Origin: VRUE01 sp036403515
GTDB lineage: Bacteria > Actinomycetota > Thermoleophilia > Solirubrobacterales > 70-9
Reading direction: 5' to 3'
Length of the DNA stretch: 18,534 nucleotides
Assembly: GCA_036403515.1 (NCBI GenBank)
Contig: DASWQV010000043.1
Coordinates: 1 to 18,534, forward strand
Below, piece after piece: positions 13,897 through 18,534 of the stretch. The position numbers and the translations under genes are program-made. The stretch's first letter is position 1, and every line of letters begins with the position of its first letter. The notes below the pieces were generated by a model that saw only the letters and a list, made by a program, of their open reading frames with translations, was not told the DNA's origin and ran no database searches.

Positions 13897-15032
13897 GACG
13901 GCGCGCCCTCTTGGCCACGGCCGCGCTGGCGCTGGCGCTGGCCGGCTGTGGCGGCTCCGGCGACAAGGGCGGCAGCCCCGCCTCGCAGCCTCCCGCGACC
14001 ACGGCGGAAACCGCTCCCCGGGTCGTCGTCGAGACGGCCGAACACGGCTTCGACGCGGCCCGGGTCTACCGCGAGGCCTCACCCGGCGTAGTGACGATCC
14101 GCTCGATTTTCGGCGGCGGCGGAGGTGCGGCCGAGGGCTCGGGCTTTGTCCTCGACAGCAGCGGTCGCATCGTCACAAACGCCCACGTCGTCACCGAAGA
14201 ATCCAACGGCACCCGCAAGCCGGCCAAGGAAGTCTTCGTCGAGTTCCCCGATCGCAACGTCCTGCCTGCCCAGATCGTCGGCTTCGACCCTTTCGCCGAC
14301 GTCGCCCTGCTCGCGGTGAAGCCCAACGGCATCGCCCTGCATCCGCTGAAGCTCGGCGATGACCATGAACTCGTCGTCGGCCAGTCCGTGGCGGCGATCG
14401 GAAGCCCATTTGGCGAGGTCCACTCGCTCTCGGTCGGGGTCGTCTCAGCGATCGACCGCTCGGTCGAATCGCTGACCAAATTCTTGATCGAGGGAGCGAT
14501 CCAGACCGACGCCTCGATAAACCCGGGCAACTCGGGCGGTCCGCTGCTCGAAGCCGGCGCCCGGGTGGTCGGCATCAACCAGCAGATCGAGACCGACTCT
14601 GGCTCCAACTCCGGCGTCGGCTTCGCGGTGCCGGTATTCGCGATCAAGCGCTCGATCGCGCAACTCGAGCAGAAAGGCGAAGCTGAATACGCCTTCATCG
14701 GCGTCACCACGCAAGCGCTTTACCCGCAGCTGTCTCGCAAGCTCGGCCTGGACACGGACTACGGCGGGCTCCTGGCTGAAGTCGTCCCCAACGGCCCCGC
14801 CGAGAAGGCGGGCCTGCGCGGCGGCGACGGCACCGTGCGCTTCCAGGCCGGCACCTACGAAACCGGCGGCGACGTGGTCCTCTCGATCGACGGCCACAAG
14901 GTGGTCAACCCAAACGACCTGGCCCGCATCATCTCGCTCCACGAACCGGGTGACACAGTGTCCCTGGAGATCCTTCGCGACGGCAAGCGCGAGCAAATTC
15001 AAGTCACCCTGGGTAAGCGTCCGCCCGGCTAA
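13893..15032 (+). CDS. HtrA/DegP-like serine protease, lipoprotein
   Basis: A 379-residue trypsin-fold protease with a C-terminal PDZ domain. The signal peptide ends in a lipobox (LAGC, Cys19), so the mature protein should be lipid-anchored outside the membrane, followed by a Gly/Ser/Pro linker. The triad is His98 (TNAHVV), Asp136 (FADVALL) and Ser214 (NPGNSGGPLL). PDZ covers about 265-375 (GLLAEVVPNGPAEKAGLRGGD). It should degrade or refold damaged exported proteins. GTG at 13893 overlaps the kinase stop (GTGA), giving tight coupling. The order regulator-kinase-HtrA matches mycobacterial MprA-MprB-PepD and, less closely, Bacillus CssRS-HtrA, both envelope-stress systems; PepD is membrane-spanning, whereas this one is a predicted lipoprotein. 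Confidence 0.93.
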   Translation: MRRRALLATAALALALAGCGGSGDKGGSPASQPPATTAETAPRVVVETAEHGFDAARVYREASPGVVTIRSIFGGGGGAAEGSGFVLDSSGRIVTNAHVVTEESNGTRKPAKEVFVEFPDRNVLPAQIVGFDPFADVALLAVKPNGIALHPLKLGDDHELVVGQSVAAIGSPFGEVHSLSVGVVSAIDRSVESLTKFLIEGAIQTDASINPGNSGGPLLEAGARVVGINQQIETDSGSNSGVGFAVPVFAIKRSIAQLEQKGEAEYAFIGVTTQALYPQLSRKLGLDTDYGGLLAEVVPNGPAEKAGLRGGDGTVRFQAGTYETGGDVVLSIDGHKVVNPNDLARIISLHEPGDTVSLEILRDGKREQIQVTLGKRPPG

Positions 15033-15053
15033 AGGGCGGGTGACCGCCGGGCG
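15022..15053. terminator. Hairpin between the HtrA-like gene and treT
   Basis: CGCCCGGC (15022-15029) pairs perfectly with GCCGGGCG (15046-15053) across a 16-base loop containing the HtrA-like gene's stop codon. No T-run follows. The loop holds GGGCGGGTGAC, 11 bases identical to part of the right arm of the 9791-9878 hairpin. It could terminate the stress operon or restrict read-through into treT. Confidence 0.35.
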
Positions 15054-15056
15054 ATG

Positions 15057-15062
15057 TAGAAC
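15057..15062 (+). promoter_or_regulatory. Possible -10 box for treT
   Basis: TAGAAC ends six bases before the ATG at 15069. The last base departs from TANNNT, but the spacing matches the other leaderless-type starts. It lies at the edge of the 15022-15053 hairpin. Confidence 0.35.
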
Positions 15063-15068
15063 TCCCGG

Positions 15069-16307
15069 ATGCTTCAGGAAATCGCCCTAGGCCAAAAGTC
15101 CCTCGCCGACTACACGCACATCGCCGGCAAGGAGACGGTCGAACGAATTCGCGAGCTGGCGGAGCCGATGAAAGGCCACCGCGTCCTGCACGTCAGCGCC
15201 ACCGCGTTCGGCGGCGGCGTCTCGGAGATCCTCTACACGATCGTGCCGCTGATGCGCGATATCGGCATCGACGCCCACTGGCACGTGATCTTCGGCAAAG
15301 AGGAGTTCTACAACGCCACCAAGCTCCTCCATAACTCCCTGCAGGGAGCCGAGGAGACGCTGAGCGACTCCGAATGGGCCCTGTTCGACGAAATCAACGC
15401 CATCAACGCCGAGGGCCTGCAGGGCGAGTGGGACACGATCATCGTCCACGACCCGCAGCCGATCGGCCTGCGACGCGGCGCCGAGAAGAAAAGCCGCAAC
15501 TGGATCTGGCGCTGCCACATCGACCTCTCCGAGCCCAACCCGGCGCCGATCGCCCGCCTGCAGCCGATGATCGAAGAGTACGACGCGACCGTCTGGCACC
15601 TGCCGACCTACGTGCCAAAGGGGGTCGACAGCCACAACGGCGTGCGGATCATCCCGCCGGCGATCGACCCGCTCTCGCCGAAGAACATGGCCTTCTCCCC
15701 CGACGACGCCGCCTTCGTCTGCAAACAGTTTGGGATCGACGTCGACCGGCCGCTGATCACTCAGGTCTCCCGCTTCGACCCCTGGAAGGATCCGATGGGC
15801 GTGATCGACGCCTACCGCGACGTCACCAAGGAGATCCCCGAGGCGCAGCTCGCGCTGGTCGGCTCGATGGCGACCGATGACCCGGAGGGCTGGGAGTTCT
15901 TCCAGCACACCTTCGAGTACGCCGAGGCCGATCCCGACATCAAGATCCTCAACAACCTCAACAATGTCGGGGCGATCGAGGTCAACGCCTTCCAGTCGCA
16001 GTCCGACGTCTGCCTGCAGAAGTCGATCAGGGAGGGCTTCGGCTTGACCGTGACCGAGGCGCTCTGGAAGGGACGCCCGACGATTGGCGGCAACGTCGGC
16101 GGCATCCCGCTGCAGATCAGCGACGGCGAGACCGGCTTCCTGGTCGACTCCTCCGAGCAGTGCGCCCAGCGCTGCCTCGAGATCCTCGCCGACCCAGAGC
16201 TGGGCAAGCGCCTCGGCCGGGCCGGCAAGGAACATGCCCGCAAGGAGTTCCTCTCGCCGCGCCTGCTGCGCGACTGGGTCGAGTTGCTGGCCGAGCTCGA
16301 CACATAG
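15069..16307 (+). CDS. treT: Trehalose synthase, TreT type (GT4)
   Basis: A 412-residue retaining GT-B glycosyltransferase of family GT4. The opening (VLHVSATAFGGGVSEILYTI) with the Gly-rich nucleotide-sugar loop and the SREGFGLTVTEALWKG-like block (actual KSIREGFGLTVTEALW, about residues 318-333) are characteristic of TreT, which makes trehalose in one step from an NDP-glucose and glucose. QVSRFDPWKDP carries the donor-binding Arg and Lys. Length is normal for TreT. Start ATG at 15069 has TAGAAC six bases upstream and no ribosome-binding site. With the otsA homologue 29 bases downstream it forms a compatible-solute pair, although each seems to have its own promoter. TreT is reversible in some organisms, so it may also break trehalose down. 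Confidence 0.85.
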   Translation: MLQEIALGQKSLADYTHIAGKETVERIRELAEPMKGHRVLHVSATAFGGGVSEILYTIVPLMRDIGIDAHWHVIFGKEEFYNATKLLHNSLQGAEETLSDSEWALFDEINAINAEGLQGEWDTIIVHDPQPIGLRRGAEKKSRNWIWRCHIDLSEPNPAPIARLQPMIEEYDATVWHLPTYVPKGVDSHNGVRIIPPAIDPLSPKNMAFSPDDAAFVCKQFGIDVDRPLITQVSRFDPWKDPMGVIDAYRDVTKEIPEAQLALVGSMATDDPEGWEFFQHTFEYAEADPDIKILNNLNNVGAIEVNAFQSQSDVCLQKSIREGFGLTVTEALWKGRPTIGGNVGGIPLQISDGETGFLVDSSEQCAQRCLEILADPELGKRLGRAGKEHARKEFLSPRLLRDWVELLAELDT

Positions 16308-16324
16308 ACCGGCAAGCCCCGGGG

Positions 16325-16330
16325 TAGTCT
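16325..16330 (+). promoter_or_regulatory. -10 box of a leaderless promoter for otsA
   Basis: TAGTCT ends exactly six bases before the GTG at 16337. This supports the GTG start and an independent transcript for otsA within the 29-base gap after treT. No convincing -35. Confidence 0.42.
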
Positions 16331-16336
16331 GAGCGG

Positions 16337-17803
16337 GTGGCAGACAGCTCCGACCCACTGATCATCGTCTCGAACCGGGGGCCGGCGCAGTTCGAGCGTG
16401 ACGAGCAGGGTCAGCGAACCGTGAGCCGCGGTGGTGGTGGCCTCGTCACCGCGCTCTCCGGCCTGGTCTCTCACCGCGACGCGCTCTGGATCGCCTCGGC
16501 GATGACCGACGAGGACGTCCGCGTCTCGGAGGAGAGCGGCGGCCCGACCGAGCTCTCAATCGACGGCATCGACTACAGCGTGCTGCTGGTCGGCAGCGAT
16601 GCCGAGGCCTACGACCGCTTCTACAACGTGATCGCCAACCCGATCCTCTGGTTCATCCAGCACTACCTCTGGGACCTCTCCAACGCTCCCGATATCCGCC
16701 AGGAGGAGCTTGACGCCTGGGACTTCGGCTACCAAGCGGTCAACCGCGACATCGCCGCCGCGGTCCTGGGCCAGATCGAGGGCCGCGAGCGGCCGCTGGT
16801 GATGCTGCACGACTACCACCTCTACACCGCCCCGGCGATGATCCGCGCCGAGCGGCCCGACGCCTTTCTCCACCACTTCGTCCACATCCCCTGGTCCCAG
16901 CCCGACAGCTGGCGGATCCTTCCCAATCGCATCCGCGAGGCACTCTTTCGCGGCATGCTCGCCAACGACATCATCGGCTTCCACACCGGCAGCTACTGCA
17001 TCAACTTCCTGCGCTGCTGTGACGAACTGCTCGAGGCAGACGTCGACTACGAACTCGGCCTGGTCCGCCACGCCGGCGGCCAGACCCTGACCCGCGCCTA
17101 CCCCCTCTCGATCGACGCCGAGCGGCTGCGGCGGGCCGCGGAGACGCCCGAGGTGGCCACGGCCGAGCGCGAGGTGGTGGAGCGCCGCCGCAAGCACCTG
17201 ATCATCCGCGTCGACCGTGCCGACCTTTCCAAGAACGTGCTGCGCGGTTTCACCGCCTTCGACGTCTTCCTCACCCAGCACCCCGAGTTCCGCGAACAGG
17301 TCACCTTCATCGCTCACCTGCAGCCCTCACGCCAGGACGTGCCCGAGTACGCCGAGTACCTCGAGCGGATCGAGGCCCTCGTCGCCGTCGTCAACCATCG
17401 CCATGGGACGACCGACTGGATGCCGATCGACCTGAAGATCTACGAGAACTTCTACGACGCGGTCGCCCGTTACAAGCACTTCGACCTGCTGATGGTCAAC
17501 TCGCTCTTCGACGGGATGAACCTCGTCGCCAAGGAGGCGCCGGCGGTCAATACGCGCGACGGCGTCCTGATGCTCTCCGAGAACACCGGCTCCCACGAGG
17601 AGCTGGCCGACTGTGCCCTCTCGGTCAATCCCTTCGACATCCAGGAGCAGGCGGACTCGATCTACCGGGCGCTGACGATGGAGCCCGAGGAGCGGCGACT
17701 GCGGGCACAGCGGCTCAAGGAGTTGGTCTTCTCGAGAAATCCTGGGGACTGGGTTGACGACCAACTCGCCGATATCGCTGAGCTTCGCGACGTGGTCGCC
17801 TGA
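16337..17803 (+). CDS. otsA: Trehalose-6-phosphate synthase homologue (GT20), actinobacterial branch
   Basis: A 488-residue GT20 enzyme expected to join a nucleotide-glucose to glucose-6-phosphate. Landmarks: VSNRGP (11-16), RGGGGL (31-36), HDYHLY (158-163), HIPW (183-186), RVDRADLSKN (291-300, with Arg294 and Lys299 for donor phosphates) and DGMNLVAKE (392-400). The segments RVDRADLSKN, LQPSRQDVPEY and NHRHGTTDWMPI follow the Streptomyces-type OtsA/VldE branch and not the E. coli pattern (VDRLDYIKG), so a different acceptor or a pseudo-glycoside product cannot be excluded. No otsB phosphatase is in the window. GTG at 16337 follows TAGTCT by six bases. The TGA stop is the first base pair of repeat copy B, so any terminator role for that repeat would act on this gene. 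Confidence 0.82.
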   Translation: MADSSDPLIIVSNRGPAQFERDEQGQRTVSRGGGGLVTALSGLVSHRDALWIASAMTDEDVRVSEESGGPTELSIDGIDYSVLLVGSDAEAYDRFYNVIANPILWFIQHYLWDLSNAPDIRQEELDAWDFGYQAVNRDIAAAVLGQIEGRERPLVMLHDYHLYTAPAMIRAERPDAFLHHFVHIPWSQPDSWRILPNRIREALFRGMLANDIIGFHTGSYCINFLRCCDELLEADVDYELGLVRHAGGQTLTRAYPLSIDAERLRRAAETPEVATAEREVVERRRKHLIIRVDRADLSKNVLRGFTAFDVFLTQHPEFREQVTFIAHLQPSRQDVPEYAEYLERIEALVAVVNHRHGTTDWMPIDLKIYENFYDAVARYKHFDLLMVNSLFDGMNLVAKEAPAVNTRDGVLMLSENTGSHEELADCALSVNPFDIQEQADSIYRALTMEPEERRLRAQRLKELVFSRNPGDWVDDQLADIAELRDVVA

Positions 17804-17913
17804 AGAGGTCGGGCGCCACTCCCCGCTCAACTTTTTCGGTGGAGAGTCGGCGGCAGGCAGTGGGCGGAAAGCCGAAAAAGTACAAGCCGCGGGGAGCGGC
17901 GCCCGACCTCTTC
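17802..17913. repeat. Palindromic repeat family, copy B (inverted)
   Basis: A 112-bp imperfect palindrome starting inside the otsA stop codon. The outer stem pairs 17802-17826 with 17889-17913 (25 bp, one mismatch; outer end GAAGAGGTCGGG). The inner stem ACTTTTTCGG (17830-17839) pairs with CCGAAAAAGT (17872-17881). Here the short TCA side of the internal loop is on the left and the GGCTTGT side on the right, so copy B is inverted relative to copies A and C. The centre is about 30 bases. Confidence 0.9.
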
Positions 17914-17961
17914 CCACAAGCGTTTGGGGGAGAACTCTTCGATCTGGGGGCTTAGCTCGTT

Positions 17962-18405
17962 ATGAGTCTTCGGATTCGCTGGTCTCAAGCTGGCGCTGTG
18001 ATCCTTGTTGGAGCTTTGGTGCTTCTTGCGTTGCGGGTGGTCCCGGGGTTGCTGAAGCCTCCCCCACCGCCACCCGTTCCTGCTGACGTCGGGCTGCCGC
18101 AGATAGAAGCGGCGCCGGTCAAGCCAATCGAGATCGCGCGGCCCAAACGAGCGCCGGTCCGGCCACATTCCGAGCACGTCCATCAGCAACGGCAGCGAAA
18201 GCACCGCTCGCATCGTCAGCCGAAGCAAAAGAACAAGGAACGCCTCGTTCCAACCCCACCGCCTGTGCCACCCCCCACGCCGGAAGCTCCAGAAGAACCG
18301 GCCTCATCCGCGTCGCCGCCGGAAGCTTCTCCCCCAAGCGTCCCGACGCCTACGCCGGAACCTGCTCCCCCGGACGATGGCTCATCGGAGTTCGCCCCGC
18401 ATTGA
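17962..18405 (+). CDS. Proline-rich membrane-anchored protein of unknown function
   Basis: A 147-residue protein: one N-terminal membrane helix (about 10-30, AGAVILVGALVLLALRVVPG), a proline run, a basic His/Arg/Lys/Gln-rich stretch (about 66-95, HSEHVHQQRQRKHRSHRQPK), then a long Pro/Glu/Ser/Ala-rich tail ending EFAPH. It looks like a membrane-tethered, disordered extracytoplasmic or wall-spanning linker; I recognise no family. Codon third positions in the first part are clearly richer in A and T than in otsA next door (AGT CTT CGG ATT, CTT GTT GGA GCT). It is flanked by repeat copies B and C in opposite orientations. No good ribosome-binding site or -10 box at the expected spacing is seen before the ATG at 17962, though the reading frame fills the interval. 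Confidence 0.65.
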   Translation: MSLRIRWSQAGAVILVGALVLLALRVVPGLLKPPPPPPVPADVGLPQIEAAPVKPIEIARPKRAPVRPHSEHVHQQRQRKHRSHRQPKQKNKERLVPTPPPVPPPTPEAPEEPASSASPPEASPPSVPTPTPEPAPPDDGSSEFAPH

Positions 18406-18410
18406 GAGGC

Positions 18411-18520
18411 GGGGGTCGGGTGCCACTCCCCGCGGCTTGTACTTTTTGGGCGTCCACCTTGCGGCGCCAGCAGACTTCGCACCATCCAAAAAGTTGAGCG
18501 GGGAGTGGCACCCGACCCCC
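18411..18520. repeat. Palindromic repeat family, copy C
   Basis: A 110-bp imperfect palindrome six bases after the proline-rich gene. The outer stem pairs 18411-18433 with 18498-18520, perfect over 23 bp (outer end GGGGGTCGGGTG). The inner stem is ACTTTTTGG (18441-18449) with CCAAAAAGT (18486-18494): the C present in copies A and B is missing from both strands, a compensated change. Same orientation as copy A. A C-tract continues beyond the right arm. Confidence 0.9.
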
Positions 18521-18528
18521 CCCCCCCC
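18516..18528. repeat. Homopolymer tract of 13 C
   Basis: Thirteen consecutive C at the right end of repeat copy C. Only the first five pair with the G-run of the left arm; the remainder is extra. It could be a slippage-prone tract or a sequencing or assembly artefact. Confidence 0.85.
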
Positions 18529-18534
18529 GAGCAA

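Noticed and set aside
15087..16358. Antisense frame of 423 codons opposite treT
   Set aside because: No recognisable domain; treT on the plus strand is convincing.
17802..18520. CRISPR array or insertion-sequence ends
   Set aside because: Only two local copies, palindromic and in opposite orientation, without regular spacers; no transposase gene and no target-site duplication recognised.
1..18534. tRNA, rRNA or riboswitch (for example a TPP riboswitch before thiL)
   Set aside because: No cloverleaf, rRNA-like or riboswitch sequence seen by eye; the space before thiL is only 31 bases.

Overview
The window is high-GC, gene-dense chromosomal DNA of an actinobacterial type. Several details point to the Thermoleophilia (Solirubrobacterales-like soil bacteria): a truncated exported-protein start with the N-terminal segment I associate with that group (IPGVISVIALVFAMFGGAYAA), an actinobacterial branch of OtsA beside a TreT-type trehalose synthase, an MptB-like membrane mannosyltransferase, and starts that look leaderless. 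The taxonomic call rests on my recollection of these families, not on a search.

Layout. (1) 1-120, minus: the first 40 codons of an exported protein, with a good sigma-70-like promoter at 243-271. (2) 4188-359, minus: a tight five-gene run, Fic protein, four-helix membrane protein, SDR/epimerase-like reductase, orotate phosphoribosyltransferase (pyrE) and YceH. Its junctions are 4-nt overlaps or gaps of 9-13 nt. (3) 4308-9829, cell envelope: an L,D-transpeptidase and a CPBP-family membrane protease on the minus strand; a minimal MscS channel, a class A penicillin-binding protein and an MptB-like mannosyltransferase on the plus strand. (4) 9827-10906, minus: an LPG-synthase/flippase-like membrane protein, convergent with the mannosyltransferase across a long hairpin and divergent from thiL. 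(5) thiL, followed by a small antisense FlgM-like ORF. (6) 12124-15032: response regulator, histidine kinase and HtrA-like lipoprotein protease, laid out like mycobacterial MprA-MprB-PepD and probably an envelope-stress operon. (7) 15069-17803: treT and an otsA homologue, both trehalose-type compatible-solute genes. (8) A small proline-rich membrane-anchored protein of unknown function.

The feature ordinary annotation does not explain is a three-copy family of about 110-bp imperfect palindromes at 5931-6040, 17802-17913 and 18411-18520. Each copy has an outer stem whose sequence differs between copies but stays self-complementary, an asymmetric internal loop, and a conserved inner stem built on ACTTTTT/AAAAAGT. 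One copy supplies the start codon and first codons of the CPBP protease gene. The other two lie in opposite orientations around the proline-rich gene, whose codon use differs from its neighbours. A fourth, perfect 23-bp inverted repeat (9791-9878) shares part of the arm sequence and encodes the C-terminus of the flippase-like protein.

A second recurring signal is a TANNNT-like -10 box ending exactly six bases before the start codon of several transcription units (6508, 12124, 16337, and in weaker form 15069 and 10938). This suggests leaderless transcription and fixes several starts, including a shorter response regulator.
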